A stretch of 64,000 nt of DNA from an uncultured Pseudomonadales bacterium (GTDB lineage Bacteria; Pseudomonadota; Gammaproteobacteria; Pseudomonadales; Pseudohongiellaceae). The stretch is from positions 1-64,000 of the forward strand of contig CALTDI010000011.1 of NCBI GenBank assembly GCA_943842505.1. Direction: 5' to 3'. The stretch's first letter is position 1, and each line of letters opens with the position of its first letter. Positions 18,290 through 29,148 of the stretch are shown here, piece after piece. Both the position numbers and the translations under genes were made by a program. The notes under the pieces are model-generated. The model was given only the letters and a program-made list of their open reading frames with translations. It made no database searches and was not told the DNA's origin.

Positions 18290-20398
18290 TTAATTCAGCA
18301 GGTTTCGAAGCAGGCCTCTGGCGCCGTCTCTCACTTCCTCTGGAAGTTGATCGGTGATGGCCTCATTCAAACGATTTCTCACGGCGTTGGTGCCCAGCTG
18401 TGTAAATATTTCACGCACCTGGGTGAAGTCGGGCCTGCAGTATTGGTTAACTTCGTCTTCGATGTTGGCCGCGCATTCTACCGGCCAGGACACATCGTGA
18501 TAGAGCTCGTCTACGGATATGGTTTGCAGATAGGGCTCGCCCAGAATGGTGAACAATAAGTCATAGTCAAAGTTCTGCTGCGTCAGGTCGATGCCGCCAG
18601 TGCCTGAAATGTCGAAGTTGTCCATGCGCAGATTGATCTGCTGGTTCTCGGTAACGCCGCCATTAAATAGGATAAAGCCGCCGAGTTCGGCGAAGCGAAT
18701 TACATCCGGCCATTGTTCTATGGTGCTGCCGGTAGGGCTTAGGGCAGAGATTGCGGTAAATACCTGTTTGATTACGCCTATGTCTACGCTGTTCTCGGTG
18801 ATGGCGAAGGTGGTGGAGCCGGTCAGTGAATCCATCAGCTCATTGCTGTTCTGTCCGCTGGCGCTGAGGTCAACTTCCACGTCGAGATTGCCGGTGACCG
18901 AGTTGAGTCTGGAGACACTGGGGGCAAGGTCGATCACGCTGAGCTGACTAACAGACAGCTGTGTACTCAGCGCGGCGTCTTCGTTGCGGCCGTCCACTCG
19001 AATATTGCCGGCGATGCTTCCCTCGAACGCGGAAACCGGCTGCAACTCGACATCCAATACGCCGTTCTCGATATTGGTAAATATATTGATGCCGGTAAAC
19101 TGGAAGTCGTTGGCCAGCAGAGATTCGATCGCGATTGAGCCAATCACATTAAACGAGTTGAGTAGCTCGCTAGGTATTGGTGTGCCCTCTGCAGAGGGAG
19201 GGGCAGGTGTAACTGTATCTGTAGGCTCGATAGCGACGTTGTCGGCGCCGGCTGTTACTTCTTCTGTGGGCATTTCATCTGGGCTGCTAGACGCCAGGAA
19301 CGGGGTTAGGTCGATCTGATTGCTTACAATTTCATAACTAATGTTAGCTGGCTGCAGGCCGCTTGCAAAATTCACATTCGCCTCGGCCTCTATAGTGCTA
19401 TTGGATAGTTGCAATATCATCTCTGGGATTTCTATACCGCCCTCATCGCCACTGAAGTTCAGATTAATGCTTGCCAGTGGGTTAGCAGCATCTTGCATGA
19501 GTGAGCTGGAGGCATCGAACTCGTCCTGCGTCTCGCGTGCCCCAATTGTTTGCATCAGGCCAAAGACATGAAACTCGTTGGAAGATAGCGAGCCCTGATA
19601 GGCCAGGGCGTCGTGTAGATCGCTTATACTAATCTCGCCCTGCAGCAACATCGGGGTAAGACTGAAGTTAATATCCCGTACGTCGATGTTCCCCGCATTG
19701 ATGTCTGCAGTTACGTTTCCTCTGAAGCCCATGGTCATCGGCTTGGTCATGCCGTTGTTCAGAAAATTGAAATCCATTTCTACATCGAAGGGTAGTCCTT
19801 CGATGTTGGTGTTCTGGCTGCTGAGGTTCAAATTGTTGACGCTGTAACGCAGGCCCTGGGAGAGGTCTTGAATGTCGACGCTGGCGTTCTCGATGCGCAG
19901 CTGTTCGAAAGAGACGGTGACGATGTCGGGGCCGTTTGCCGCTGCAGGAATATTCTGTTGCTGCGTGGAAGATGATGGAGCAGGGGCCGGTGTCGAACCG
20001 GCGCTGAGACTAGGCGTCTGAGTGTTCCAGTTGCTTCTTCCCTGCGCGTCAATGTAATAGTTGATATGAAAATCATCGGTAGACAGCTCGCGAATAAAGA
20101 TCTCGCCCCCGATCAGTGCGCGCAGGTCTACCTGCAGCAGGGCTGCCGATGTCGAGGCAAGCTCCAGAGGCGATGCCGGATTCTTCAGGCGTACGTCGTT
20201 GAGCGTGAGCCCCACGGATGGGAAGAAGGAGATGTCCATGTCGCCGGCGATAGTGAGCTCGTAGCCGGTGCTGGAGAGTACGGCGGCCTGAATTGCCGCC
20301 TTATTCTGCTCTGTATTCACAGACATGAGCAGAATCACACCCGCTACGATCAATAGCAGGACTAATCCAAGAAGTAATCTGGCGAGTTTCTTAATCAT
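18290..20398 (-). CDS. AsmA-family protein
   Basis: 702 aa, with one N-terminal membrane segment (about residues 8-28) followed by a long periplasmic beta-rich region. The amino end ([30 protein letters not shown]) is characteristic of the AsmA family, which is linked to outer-membrane biogenesis and lipid transport. A Ser/Pro/Ala-rich linker lies near residue 125-150, and another low-complexity acidic stretch near 375-410. The gene heads the asmA-mutY-yggX cluster and is divergent from hisB. Confidence 0.88.
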   Translation of the reverse strand: MIKKLARLLLGLVLLLIVAGVILLMSVNTEQNKAAIQAAVLSSTGYELTIAGDMDISFFPSVGLTLNDVRLKNPASPLELASTSAALLQVDLRALIGGEIFIRELSTDDFHINYYIDAQGRSNWNTQTPSLSAGSTPAPAPSSSTQQQNIPAAANGPDIVTVSFEQLRIENASVDIQDLSQGLRYSVNNLNLSSQNTNIEGLPFDVEMDFNFLNNGMTKPMTMGFRGNVTADINAGNIDVRDINFSLTPMLLQGEISISDLHDALAYQGSLSSNEFHVFGLMQTIGARETQDEFDASSSLMQDAANPLASINLNFSGDEGGIEIPEMILQLSNSTIEAEANVNFASGLQPANISYEIVSNQIDLTPFLASSSPDEMPTEEVTAGADNVAIEPTDTVTPAPPSAEGTPIPSELLNSFNVIGSIAIESLLANDFQFTGINIFTNIENGVLDVELQPVSAFEGSIAGNIRVDGRNEDAALSTQLSVSQLSVIDLAPSVSRLNSVTGNLDVEVDLSASGQNSNELMDSLTGSTTFAITENSVDIGVIKQVFTAISALSPTGSTIEQWPDVIRFAELGGFILFNGGVTENQQINLRMDNFDISGTGGIDLTQQNFDYDLLFTILGEPYLQTISVDELYHDVSWPVECAANIEDEVNQYCRPDFTQVREIFTQLGTNAVRNRLNEAITDQLPEEVRDGARGLLRNLLN

Positions 20399-20544
20399 TT
20401 CTACCTGGTCAGTGTGATTTGTGAGGGCAAATTTCTAGTATTGAGTTGCGAATTCGTCCAAACCCCGCGGGCCTTACAGTTTAACGGATTGAGTTATCAC
20501 TTGCACGAAGGGCGGCGCTAGCTCGAATTGCCCGTATCTGCTGC

Positions 20545-20573
20545 TTTCAATGCGCCAGAGCGGGCATTATAAT
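20545..20573 (+). promoter_or_regulatory. Candidate sigma-70 promoter of hisB
   Basis: Consensus -10 TATAAT (20568-20573) 17 bases after a weak -35 TTTCAA (20545-20550), about 120 bp upstream of hisB in the divergent spacer. Confidence 0.45.
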
Positions 20574-20610
20574 GCGCTCTTTCCAGAGGGGCCATAATCC
20601 CTTCTCTATC

Positions 20611-20633
20611 TAGAGGGCTATTAGAGCGGCTAT
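20611..20633. repeat. 11/12-bp tandem duplication in hisB leader
   Basis: TAGAGGGCTAT followed directly by TAGAGCGGCTAT. One of the series of short tandem duplications seen in spacers across the backbone. Confidence 0.6.
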
Positions 20634-20691
20634 AGCGATCAGGCATGCCAAATAGCTCCTACTCTAGCAATCTCAACTACAGTGACCGACC

Positions 20692-21276
20692 ATGAGAACA
20701 GCATCAGTAGAACGTAATACCAAGGAAACCCAGATTTCGGTAGCCGTGAACCTCGATGGTACGGGTAAGCTCGAGGTCGAGACGGGGCTGCCTTTTCTCG
20801 ACCATATGCTGGATCAGATTGCGCGACACGGCCTGATCGATATCTCGGTCAAGGCGGTGGGCGATCTGGAGATCGATGCCCATCACACCGTCGAAGACAT
20901 CGGCATCACGCTTGGCCAGGCCTTCGATCAGGCCCTGGATAAGACAGGGATACGCCGCTACGGCCATGCCTATGTGCCTCTGGATGAGGCCCTGTCTCGA
21001 GTAGTGATCGATTTTTCAGGTCGGCCGGGTTTGGACTATCACGTTCAGTTCGTGAAGGGCACTGTGGGTGCGTTCGACGTGGATCTGTTTCACGAGTTCT
21101 TTCAGGGCTTCGTCAATCACGCTCTGGTTACCCTGCACATCGACAATCTTCGCGGCAAGAACGCGCACCATCAGATCGAGACCATTTTCAAGGCCTTCGG
21201 AAGAGCGGTGCGCATGGCGGTCGAAGCAGACCCACGGCAGGCTGGTGTCATTCCGTCTACCAAGGGAACACTCTAG
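20692..21276 (+). CDS. hisB: Imidazoleglycerol-phosphate dehydratase
   Basis: Histidine biosynthesis, sixth step (IGP to imidazole acetol phosphate). 194 aa with the metal-binding His motifs [36 protein letters not shown] and GKNAHHQIE. Monofunctional: no HAD phosphatase domain as in Enterobacteria. First gene of hisBHAF, as in Pseudomonas. Confidence 0.97.
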   Translation: MRTASVERNTKETQISVAVNLDGTGKLEVETGLPFLDHMLDQIARHGLIDISVKAVGDLEIDAHHTVEDIGITLGQAFDQALDKTGIRRYGHAYVPLDEALSRVVIDFSGRPGLDYHVQFVKGTVGAFDVDLFHEFFQGFVNHALVTLHIDNLRGKNAHHQIETIFKAFGRAVRMAVEADPRQAGVIPSTKGTL

Positions 21277-21344
21277 GGGCAGTGAAACCGGCGGGAAGTT
21301 TTGCTTCTGCCTGGCTTCGCTGCTTTTTTCACTCCGGGCACTTT

Positions 21345-21368
21345 AATTCGAGCTACAATTCGAGCTAC
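21345..21368. repeat. Perfect 12-bp tandem duplication before hisH
   Basis: Two exact copies of AATTCGAGCTAC end 19 bases before the hisH start codon. Confidence 0.85.
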
Positions 21369-21387
21369 TTTTTAGAATATTCCTCAG

Positions 21388-22043
21388 ATGAATAAGATCG
21401 CAGTAATCGATTACGGCATGGGTAATCTGCATTCAGTCGCCAAGGCATTAGAGCATGTCGGCAGCGAGTTGAATCGGCAGGTTGAAGTCAGCGTGACCGC
21501 CGATGCCAACGAGATCGCAGCGGCCGATCGCGTCATCTTTCCCGGTGTCGGCGCGATACGCGACTGTATGGCGGAAATTCTGCGGCTAGACGTCGATCAG
21601 ATAGTGAAAGAAGCTATTCAATCCAAGCCCGTTCTCGCCATATGCGTAGGCATGCAGGCCCTGATGAATTCCAGCGAAGAAAACGGCGGCGTCGACTGTC
21701 TTGGATTCCTCGACGGCGAGGTTCGTTATTTCGGCGATGACTTGCGCGATGCAGATGGGGGCGTTTAAAGGTTCCGCACATGGGTTGGAATCAGGTAAGC
21801 CAGACTATCGATCATCCGCTTTGGAAAGACGTGCCGGACAATAGCCGCTTCTATTTTGTGCACAGTTACTATGTGCAAACTGACAGGCGCGACATGGTCA
21901 GTGGTATCGCAAACTACGGGACAGACTTTGTCGCCACGCTTGCCGATGGCAATATTTTCGCAACCCAGTTTCATCCCGAGAAGAGTCAGACGGTAGGGCT
22001 GACACTGCTGCGTAATTTCTTGCAGTGGGATGGCTCGGTATAA
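21388..22043 (+). CDS. hisH: Imidazole glycerol phosphate synthase glutaminase (frameshifted as read)
   Basis: Supplies ammonia to HisF for making IGP and AICAR. The first part (21388-21768) has the glutaminase start [11 protein letters not shown], the oxyanion motif FPGVGAI and the nucleophile Cys in AICVGMQ; the second part carries VPHMGWNQV and the His-Glu pair in ATQFHPEKS. The frames join if one G is added to the five-G run at 21757-21761, restoring [14 protein letters not shown] and a protein of about 218 aa. Every functional residue is kept, so a sequencing error is more likely than decay. Confidence 0.92.
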
Positions 22044-22076
22044 ATTTTTGCTTATCCGCCGCGACAAATTAAATAC

Positions 22077-22129
22077 TAGTTAGCAATAGTTAACAATAGT
22101 TAAACAATAGTTAAGTAATAGTTAAAGAG
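22077..22129. repeat. Five tandem 10-11-bp units before hisA
   Basis: Degenerate units of the form TAGTTAACAA (TAGTTAGCAA, TAGTTAACAA, TAGTTAAACAA, TAGTTAAGTAA, TAGTTAAAGAG) fill the hisH-hisA spacer up to the ribosome site. Confidence 0.85.
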
Positions 22130-22147
22130 TAAGTGAAGAGTAATGAC

Positions 22148-22888
22148 ATGTTAGTTATTCCAGCAATTGATTTGAAAGATGGGCAGTGCGTGCGCCTGCG
22201 ACAGGGGCGAATGGAAGACTCCACGGTTTTCTCCGACGACCCGGCAAGCATGGCGGGTATCTGGCAGGCGAAGGGTGCGCGACGGCTGCACATCGTCGAC
22301 CTTAACGGCGCCTTTGCCGGCACTCCGGTTAATGCCGAGATTATTACCAAGATTGCCGCCGCCTATCCAGATCTGCCGATTCAGATCGGTGGAGGCATTC
22401 GCAATCTTGATAGTGTTGGATTCTATCTAGATGCCGGTGTCAGCTATGTGATTATTGGAACGCAGGCGGTTAAGAACCCCGAGTTTGTAAGAGAAGCCTG
22501 TCTGGCCTATCCGGGCAAGATTATTGTTGGCATCGATGCTATCGAGGGCATGGTGGCTACCGAGGGTTGGGCAGATGTGTCGGATGTTTCTGCCGTGACT
22601 CTCGCTGAAAAATTTGCCGACTTCGGTGTCGAGGCTATCGTCTATACCGACATAAACTGCGACGGCATGATGCGCGGTGTAAACCTCGAGGCGACGAAGG
22701 AATTGGCAGACCATTCGCCGATTCCTGTTATCGCCTCTGGCGGCGTGAGCAAGCTGGCTGATATTGCTGCCATACGCGAACTCTCTGAAGAATCTTCCGG
22801 CGGGGGAATCATGGGTGTCATTACCGGGCGCGCCATCTATGAGGGGTCTCTCGATCTGACCTTGGCTCAACAACTCTGTGACGAATAA
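22148..22888 (+). CDS. hisA: ProFAR isomerase
   Basis: Histidine biosynthesis TIM barrel, phosphoribosylformimino-AICAR-phosphate isomerase. Start ATG 22148 gives the family start [20 protein letters not shown]; an upstream in-frame start at 22133 would add five residues and is less likely. It has [32 protein letters not shown] and the phosphate-binding IASGGVSK. About 246 aa. Confidence 0.96.
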   Translation: MLVIPAIDLKDGQCVRLRQGRMEDSTVFSDDPASMAGIWQAKGARRLHIVDLNGAFAGTPVNAEIITKIAAAYPDLPIQIGGGIRNLDSVGFYLDAGVSYVIIGTQAVKNPEFVREACLAYPGKIIVGIDAIEGMVATEGWADVSDVSAVTLAEKFADFGVEAIVYTDINCDGMMRGVNLEATKELADHSPIPVIASGGVSKLADIAAIRELSEESSGGGIMGVITGRAIYEGSLDLTLAQQLCDE

Positions 22889-22913
22889 TTGGAACTCAGG
22901 ATTCTAACTCAAC

Positions 22914-23687
22914 ATGGCATTAGCTAAACGAATAATCCCCTGTCTGGACTGCGAGAATGGACGCGTCGTAAAGGGCGTTAAGTTTCTCGATATCCGCGAT
23001 GCGGGGGATCCGGTAGAGGTTTCCAAGCGCTACTGTGATGCCGGTGCCGACGAGATTACCTTTCTCGATATCACTGCCAGTCACGAGGGAAGAGAGACCA
23101 CCGTGCACACGGTCGAGGCTATCGCCAGTCAGGTGTTTATTCCCTTGACGGTCGGCGGTGGTATTCGCACCCTGGAAGATATTCGCGCAATGCTTAACGC
23201 GGGGGCAGACAAGGTTGCTATCAATACGGCGGCGGTCACCAACCCCGAGTTCGTGCGCGAGGCGGCGCAGCGTTTTGGCTCGCAGTGTATCGTGGTTGCC
23301 GTGGATGCCAAGCAGGTATCGAAAGAAGGCGAGCCCCTGAGGTGGGAGATATTCACACATGGTGGGCGTAAGCCAACGGGTATCGATGCGATCGAATGGG
23401 TTAAGCGCATGGTGACGTATGGCGCCGGCGAGATATTGCTAACCAGCATGGACAGAGACGGCACCAAGATAGGCTTCGATCTGGATCTGAATCGCGCGGT
23501 CAGCCGCGCCGTGCAGGTGCCGATTATCGCCTCCGGTGGTGTGGGTAACTTGCAGCATCTGGTCGATGGTGTCTTGGAAGGGGAGGCAGATGCCGTGCTT
23601 GCGGCTAGCATCTTTCACTTTCAGGAATATTCTATCCAACAAGCGAAACAATATATGGCCGACAAGGGAATCGAAGTTCGAATCTGA
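22914..23687 (+). CDS. hisF: Imidazole glycerol phosphate synthase cyclase
   Basis: TIM-barrel partner of HisH, 257 aa. Conserved [54 protein letters not shown] and IASGGVG. The catalytic Asp residues (Asp11-equivalent in CLDC and Asp in SMDRDG) are present. It follows hisA by 25 bp and ends the his cluster. Confidence 0.97.
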   Translation: MALAKRIIPCLDCENGRVVKGVKFLDIRDAGDPVEVSKRYCDAGADEITFLDITASHEGRETTVHTVEAIASQVFIPLTVGGGIRTLEDIRAMLNAGADKVAINTAAVTNPEFVREAAQRFGSQCIVVAVDAKQVSKEGEPLRWEIFTHGGRKPTGIDAIEWVKRMVTYGAGEILLTSMDRDGTKIGFDLDLNRAVSRAVQVPIIASGGVGNLQHLVDGVLEGEADAVLAASIFHFQEYSIQQAKQYMADKGIEVRI

Positions 23688-23715
23688 AGTTTGATTCCCC
23701 GAGTTCTGGCCTTAG

Positions 23716-23760
23716 TCCTTGTCTTATCCCTTGTCTAGCCCTTGTCTAGCACTTGTCTTA
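23716..23760. repeat. Four tandem 11-12-bp units between hisF and ctpA
   Basis: Units of the form (G/T)CCCTTGTCTA between convergent genes. Read on the minus strand, each begins TAAGACAAG or TAGACAAGG, so the first unit carries the ctpA stop codon (23758-23760) and the duplicates each repeat a stop. Confidence 0.85.
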
Positions 23761-25173
23761 GTTCAGGTTACTCTGTGCGAACGAGCCCGTGCTGTTGAGC
23801 GGACGCGCCGGTTTGAATGCATTAATTCCCTTCAGAACATTTAGCGCCTCGTTCAGGGGGTAGTCGCTAACCAGTACCTCTTCTGCCGAGATTAGCGCCT
23901 CCGCCAGCCTATCGTTTTCCGTCGCAGTGCCATTGCCATTTTCCAGATGGCCAGCGAGATCGGACTCATTGTATTGCATGACATTGCGCGAGCGCCGGGT
24001 AACCAGCGCCTCGTCGACCTCGATGTCAGGCTCAATGCCCTGGGCCTGAATAGAGCGACCGCTTGGCGTAAAGTAGAGCGAGGTAGTTAATTTTATTGCG
24101 CGTCGCTCATCCAGAGGCAGCACGGTCTGCACCGAACCCTTGCCGAAGCTACGCTTGCCCATGATGATGGCGCGGCCATGATCCTGCAGGGCGCCAGCGA
24201 CAATTTCAGAGGCCGAGGCGGAACCGTTGTTGATGAGTACTACCAGAGGTACATCTCCCGCCACGGTCTTGCGTGTCGCCGAGAAATCGAGACCAGTCTG
24301 TTCGAGTCGGCCTTCGGTGTACACGATGCGCCCCTCATTGATGAAGGCGTCTACTACGGAAACCGATGCCTGCAAAATTCCACCGGGGTTGTTACGCAGA
24401 TCCAGCACCATGCCTTTGATGGGCTGATCGATGGCTTCGTTTTCTGCATACAATTGCTCTATCTCTTCTTCGAGTTCGGTGCCGGTGTTGACTCTAAACT
24501 GCGAGATGCGCAGGTGGGCATAGCCAGGGGCGATGATTCGGCTGCGCACACTGCTAAGGGCTATCACTTCGCGGGTGATGGTAAGGTCGAAGGGTTCTTG
24601 TCCTTCTCTGGCAACGGTGACAGTGACATCGGTGCCGGGTGCGCCACGCATCATCTGCGCTGCTTCTTCGGGCAACATCTCTCTTAGAGGTTTATTGTTT
24701 ATCTGAATAATGAGGTCGCCTGCCTTGATGCCGGCTCGATCGGCGGGTGAGTCATCGATGGGGCTGATTACGCGAATGTAGCCATTCTCTCTGCCTACTT
24801 CGACGCCGAGCCCACCGAACTCGCCGGTGGTTGTCTCTTCGAGTAGATCGAATTCATCGCCGGCCATATAGGCGGAGTGTGGGTCCAGCCCCGCGAGCAT
24901 GCCGCGTATGGCGTTCTCCAGCAGTGTCTGGTCGTCAATCTCTTCCACATAGGACATGCGTATTCTATCCAGGGCCTCGGTGAACATTCTGACTTCGTTT
25001 AGGGGTAGCGGAAGAACCTGTTGCTGTGCCTGTTGTTGTTGCTGTGTTTGAGCACTCGCTGATGTCGAAAGAGCCAAGCCCAGAAAGATCGACAGGGAAA
25101 GACTCGCGGCTGTAGAGCCAGAAAATAGCTGCCTTGCCGAGAAACGTGAAAAGGTGGATGGAGTAAAAGTCAT
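23758..25173 (-). CDS. ctpA: Carboxyl-terminal processing protease, S41 family
   Basis: Periplasmic serine protease involved in cell-wall hydrolase turnover. 471 aa with a signal peptide (FLGLALSTSASA), a Gln-rich linker, a PDZ domain (GGLGVEVGRENGYIRVISPIDDSPADRAGIKAGDLI) and the catalytic Ser/Lys pair in NNGSASASEIVAGALQDH and GKRSFGKGSVQT. It lies downstream of envC, as in Pseudomonas, and both act on peptidoglycan remodelling. Confidence 0.95.
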   Translation of the reverse strand: MTFTPSTFSRFSARQLFSGSTAASLSLSIFLGLALSTSASAQTQQQQQAQQQVLPLPLNEVRMFTEALDRIRMSYVEEIDDQTLLENAIRGMLAGLDPHSAYMAGDEFDLLEETTTGEFGGLGVEVGRENGYIRVISPIDDSPADRAGIKAGDLIIQINNKPLREMLPEEAAQMMRGAPGTDVTVTVAREGQEPFDLTITREVIALSSVRSRIIAPGYAHLRISQFRVNTGTELEEEIEQLYAENEAIDQPIKGMVLDLRNNPGGILQASVSVVDAFINEGRIVYTEGRLEQTGLDFSATRKTVAGDVPLVVLINNGSASASEIVAGALQDHGRAIIMGKRSFGKGSVQTVLPLDERRAIKLTTSLYFTPSGRSIQAQGIEPDIEVDEALVTRRSRNVMQYNESDLAGHLENGNGTATENDRLAEALISAEEVLVSDYPLNEALNVLKGINAFKPARPLNSTGSFAQSNLN

Positions 25174-25416
25174 GGCTAATTCCTGATAATTCTCTACTTG
25201 CCCGAAACGGAAGAGTGGGCTGTCTAGACTTGTTTATACGACGATTCCTAGTGTTTCAGTTTATGTCTTAATACGCAAATTGGATGGGAGAGCCTCGGGC
25301 GTTTATCTGGGGGGCTAGATAAGGCTCTATCAAAGGGGCTTTCTAGGATCTTTATAGCGGTATATCTGGGCGTTAGCTCAGGCCCATGGTTAGGCCGACA
25401 CAGTGGAATAAGCCTG

Positions 25417-26622
25417 TCACTTCGCGAACCAATTTGCCGGGTTTTGGGCCTCGCCGTGATGACGGATTTCGAAGTACATGCCGGGGCGGGTCTGTGCATT
25501 GTCCGGCCCCCCTGTGGGTTCATTGGCTAATCCCGAGGTTGCGACGATGTCGCCGGTATCGACCCAGTCGCCGGCCTGTTTGGACAGTGCCTGATTGGCG
25601 CCATACAGAGACATATAGCCCTCGCCATGGTCGATAATCACTAGCAGCCCCGTGCCTCGCAGCCAGTCGGAGAATACCACGCGCCCCGGATGAATCGCCT
25701 GCACCGGGGTTCCCTCGGCAACGGCAAGTGTGACTCCCTGACGACGCTGGTCGCCCTCGCCGTAGCGAGACCCGAAGCTGCTGAGCACCTCGCCCGCAAC
25801 AGGCATCTGCAGTTTGCCGCGCTGCGCATCGAAGGGGGCATTTCTCATTGCGCTGGGAATATCTGCAACGGCGCGATTGATCTGTTCAATTAATTCTTGC
25901 AGTTGCACCTGGTCCATTTCCAGCTGTTCCAGTTCTGAGCTGCGTGCGGCGATATCGCTGCGTAATTGGCGCAGGGCAGTCTCGCGCTGCTGTTTCGATG
26001 CGTTGAGATCCTGCAGGGTGCTGCGTAGAGTTTCCTGTTCGGCTTGCAGAGTCGTGGCCTTGATTGCCAGTTCTTGATTTACGGTTGCTATCTCATCCAG
26101 GGTTTCCTGAAACGATGCGATGCTGTTCAGCTGTGCCTCAGTAAAGAGGCGATGATAGTGAAGCATGCGTGTGGTTCTGGAAATATCATTCTGGTTTAAC
26201 AGAAGTTCTATGGTGCTTTGATTGCCCGATAGATAGGCGGTACGAATAGCCTGTTCGAGGATTTTGCTCTGCGCGGCTTTTTCGCCATCCAGTGTTTCAG
26301 CCTGTCGCGAGAGGGCGCTGATCTCAGATTCTATGTCGGACAGCGCGGATTCGGCTCTGCTAACCGATTGGCTGAGATCTGAAATTTTCAGGTCTGCCTG
26401 CTGCAGATTTTCGATCTCGTTGGACTGCGTAGACCGTGCCTCGACGAGCCAGGATTGAATCTCGTCTATGGCGCCGCCTAGCGCGACAAGCTCCTGCTGC
26501 GCGGCTTCGGCATCGCTCTCTGCCGCAAGCAGAGAAGAAGAGTTAGACACGCTCGCGGCTACAAGAGTTGCCAGCAGAGCGATCCTGAAAGTTAAAATTG
26601 AATTGCGCAGTAACTCATTCAT
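25417..26622 (-). CDS. envC: Murein hydrolase activator EnvC
   Basis: Periplasmic activator of cell-division amidases. 401 aa with a signal sequence, a long coiled coil (about residues 35-270) and a C-terminal LytM/M23 domain (LSSFGSRYGEGDQRRQGVTLAVAEGTPVQAIHPG). The metal-binding HxGxD of active M23 peptidases is replaced by RQGVTLA, so the domain is degenerate as in E. coli EnvC. Confidence 0.92.
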   Translation of the reverse strand: MNELLRNSILTFRIALLATLVAASVSNSSSLLAAESDAEAAQQELVALGGAIDEIQSWLVEARSTQSNEIENLQQADLKISDLSQSVSRAESALSDIESEISALSRQAETLDGEKAAQSKILEQAIRTAYLSGNQSTIELLLNQNDISRTTRMLHYHRLFTEAQLNSIASFQETLDEIATVNQELAIKATTLQAEQETLRSTLQDLNASKQQRETALRQLRSDIAARSSELEQLEMDQVQLQELIEQINRAVADIPSAMRNAPFDAQRGKLQMPVAGEVLSSFGSRYGEGDQRRQGVTLAVAEGTPVQAIHPGRVVFSDWLRGTGLLVIIDHGEGYMSLYGANQALSKQAGDWVDTGDIVATSGLANEPTGGPDNAQTRPGMYFEIRHHGEAQNPANWFAK

Positions 26623-26679
26623 CGCAAAAATCTTGTTGCTTTTAGAGTTTGCTGACTCGCTTTTCTTCTACTCTTTATT

Positions 26680-26724
26680 ACTGTTTCTTCTGCTTCGTCT
26701 ACTGTTTCGTCTACTGTTTCTTCT
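26680..26724. repeat. 12-bp tandem repeat spanning the gpmI stop codon
   Basis: Copies of ACTGTTTCGTCT/ACTGTTTCTTCT at 26680, 26701 and 26713, with a shortened copy between. On the minus strand the unit contains the last codons and stop (TAG) of gpmI, repeated into the spacer. Confidence 0.85.
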
Positions 26725-28276
26725 GTCCGAGAAGAACTTTGCCGGTCATTTCTTCGGGTACAGGCATGTCCAGAAGTGTGAGTAATGTGGGTGCTAGGTC
26801 CGACAGGCTGCCCGCGCTTATGAACTGCCTGCCACTAGGGCCAACATAGACCAGGGGCACGGGGCCGCTGGTATGGGAGGTAAGTGGCTGATTGGTTTCG
26901 GGGTCTAGCATCTGTTCGACATTGCCGTGGTCGGCGGTGATCAATAGTTCGGCGCCGGTGTCTTCGATGGCGGCTACGATCTGTGCCAGACACTTGTCTA
27001 CGGCCTCTACGGCCTTTACTGCCGCATCGAAATCCCCCGTGTGCCCAACCATATCGCCATTGGCGTAGTTGCAGATGATCGCGTCGTATTTCTGCGAGCG
27101 AATGGCGGCGACAAGATTATCGGTGAGTTCGAAGGCCGACATCTCCGGCTGCAGGTCGTAGGTCTTCACATCCGGGGATTGAATCAGTGTGCGCTCTTCA
27201 TTATCGAAGGGAGCCTCGCGTCCGCCATTGAAGAAGAATGTCACGTGGGCATACTTCTCGGTCTCGGCGATGCGCAGCTGGGTCTTATTCTGATCGGCCA
27301 AATATTGGCCAAGTACGTTGTTGAGTTTCTGTGGCGGGTAGGCGCAGCTGGCGGCTATGTCGGCCGCATATTCGGTAAGCGTGACGAAGTCGCCGAGTAG
27401 CGGCATGGCATTGCGTTGAAAGCCATCGAAGTCATCATCGACGAAGGCGCGGGTTAGTTCGCGCGCGCGGTCTGCTCGAAAATTCATGAACACGACTACG
27501 TCGCCATCGGCAATCGTAGCCGAGGCATCGTCTTTCGCTCCGACCAGGGTGGCCTGCACAAACTCATCGTCTTCGTCGCGCTGGTAGGCGGCGGCAAGCG
27601 CAGCGCTGGCATTGTCATACTGATGATCTGCCTTGCCCTCGGTAAGCATGTCGTAGGCTGGCTGTACCCGGTCCCAGCGATTGTCTCTGTCCATGGCATA
27701 GAAGCGGCCGCAGATCGACGCGACTCGCCCCTTGTTTGAGCCGGTAAGTGTCTTCTCTGCGCGAATCAGGCTGGGCAGTGCGCTGCGCGGTGGCGTGTCA
27801 CGGCCGTCCAGAAACGCATGCAGATAGATTCTCGGCGCGCCGTTGCGAATGGCGAGCTCTATCATCGCGATAATTTGATCTTCGTGGCTGTGAATGCCGC
27901 CCGGTGACATGAGCCCGAATATATGCAGCGCCGAATCCGCCTCGATGGACTTCTTTACGGCGTCAGTCAGGACGGGATTGCGGAAGAATGTCTCTTCCTC
28001 TATGTCTTTGTCGATACGCGTCAGGCTCTGGTAGACAACCCTGCCCGCGCCCAGATTCATATGGCCTACCTCGGAATTGCCCATCTGTCCTGCCGGCAGG
28101 CCCACGGATTGTCCCGAGGTATCGATGAGGGTATGGGGCCTGTCCTTCCACAGAGCATCCCACACCGGGCTATTTGCACTGTGAATAGCGTTGCTGCTGG
28201 TCTCTTCCCGATAGCCCCAGCCATCCAGTATTAGAAGTAGCGCGGTCTTTTTCTTGCCGGTATCGATATCAAGCAT
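26711..28276 (-). CDS. gpmI: 2,3-bisphosphoglycerate-independent phosphoglycerate mutase
   Basis: Glycolytic/gluconeogenic interconversion of 3- and 2-phosphoglycerate. 521 aa with the alkaline-phosphatase-like metal sites: [11 protein letters not shown], the phospho-serine in [25 protein letters not shown], and GDMVGHTGD with [10 protein letters not shown]. Its last codons lie inside a tandem repeat (26680-26724). Confidence 0.97.
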   Translation of the reverse strand: MLDIDTGKKKTALLLILDGWGYREETSSNAIHSANSPVWDALWKDRPHTLIDTSGQSVGLPAGQMGNSEVGHMNLGAGRVVYQSLTRIDKDIEEETFFRNPVLTDAVKKSIEADSALHIFGLMSPGGIHSHEDQIIAMIELAIRNGAPRIYLHAFLDGRDTPPRSALPSLIRAEKTLTGSNKGRVASICGRFYAMDRDNRWDRVQPAYDMLTEGKADHQYDNASAALAAAYQRDEDDEFVQATLVGAKDDASATIADGDVVVFMNFRADRARELTRAFVDDDFDGFQRNAMPLLGDFVTLTEYAADIAASCAYPPQKLNNVLGQYLADQNKTQLRIAETEKYAHVTFFFNGGREAPFDNEERTLIQSPDVKTYDLQPEMSAFELTDNLVAAIRSQKYDAIICNYANGDMVGHTGDFDAAVKAVEAVDKCLAQIVAAIEDTGAELLITADHGNVEQMLDPETNQPLTSHTSGPVPLVYVGPSGRQFISAGSLSDLAPTLLTLLDMPVPEEMTGKVLLGQKKQ

Positions 28277-28607
28277 GAGGTGCTTCGAGTTCCTGTTCTA
28301 AGCTGCTTATTGGAGCGCATTATTATCCTCGAAACCGTCAGGCATAGCGAGAAGCTTGCGCCTGCTTGAGTTTCTCGCTGTGGTAATTCCGCCAGCAGAC
28401 AATGATGTCTGGCCAGTCGTGCGCAGACCTTCTTAAAGCCGCGGGACACGTGTATACTTGCACCCCTTTTTTGCGGCCCTTATCTTAACTGAAGCGTAGC
28501 GCAATCGTAGTCTAAATCCGTAGCTACGCTCAGCCGTTCGATAGGTGTCTTGTAGAGTTTGATGTACAGGTGGGCAAGCAGGTCAGCCCCGGAATACCGA
28601 GTAGACT
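28277..28607. other. Divergent spacer gpmI / rhodanese
   Basis: 331 bases holding the promoters of both directions. A TATACT hexamer at 28453-28458 followed by a C/T-rich run is visible; no gene is seen. Confidence 0.4.
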
Positions 28608-29021
28608 ATGGCGCAATTTTTAGAATTTATTGGCAATCACCTGGTGCTATCCAGCTTATGGTTGGTTGCGTTCGGTGCGATTGTCTTCTACCACCAGCGC
28701 ACAGGCAGCAAGGGCGTTGGACCGCAGCAGGCGGTAATGCTGATAAACCGCAGCGATGCTATTGTGGTAGATGTGCGTGATAAGAAGGAGTTCGAGAGCG
28801 GGCACATCGTCGATTCGATCCATATTCCCCTGGCGAAGCTGGATCAACGGGTTACCGAGCTCAAGAAATACCAGGATAAACCGGTCATCGTCGTCTGCAA
28901 GCTTGGGCAGCATTCCGGCGATGCGGCGAAGAAGATTCAGGCGGCGGGGCATGAACAGGTGTTCAAGCTCTCCGGCGGCGTGACCGAATGGAAGGCACAG
29001 TCGATGCCTCTAATCGTCTAG
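28608..29021 (+). CDS. Membrane-anchored rhodanese (YibN-like)
   Basis: 137 aa with one N-terminal membrane helix (about residues 10-28) and a single rhodanese domain: VDVRDKKEFESGHIVDSIHIPLAKL and the active-site loop VCKLGQHSGDAA with its Cys. It lies between gpmI and secB, where grxC usually follows in related genomes; here grxC is absent. Its stop codon is part of a tandem repeat array. Confidence 0.9.
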   Translation: MAQFLEFIGNHLVLSSLWLVAFGAIVFYHQRTGSKGVGPQQAVMLINRSDAIVVDVRDKKEFESGHIVDSIHIPLAKLDQRVTELKKYQDKPVIVVCKLGQHSGDAAKKIQAAGHEQVFKLSGGVTEWKAQSMPLIV

Positions 29022-29092
29022 GCGCCACAATTGTCCAAGTACTACAATCGTCTAAGAACCACAATTGTCTAAGGGCCACAATTGTTTAAGTA
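29008..29092. repeat. 17-bp tandem array between rhodanese gene and secB
   Basis: Four clear units of CCACAATTGTCTAAGNN (29025, 29042, 29059, 29076) preceded by a more diverged unit (29008-29024) that contains the last codons and stop of the rhodanese gene. Confidence 0.9.
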
Positions 29093-29148
29093 CCAGGAAA
29101 TTGCAGCATAACTACCAATAAACAAATCGTTAAAATATAGGATTGAAC

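Noticed and set aside
21388-22043. Programmed frameshift in hisH
   Set aside because: The site is a simple G-run with one base missing, and similar breaks occur in many unrelated genes of this window; no stimulatory structure or slippery heptamer is evident.
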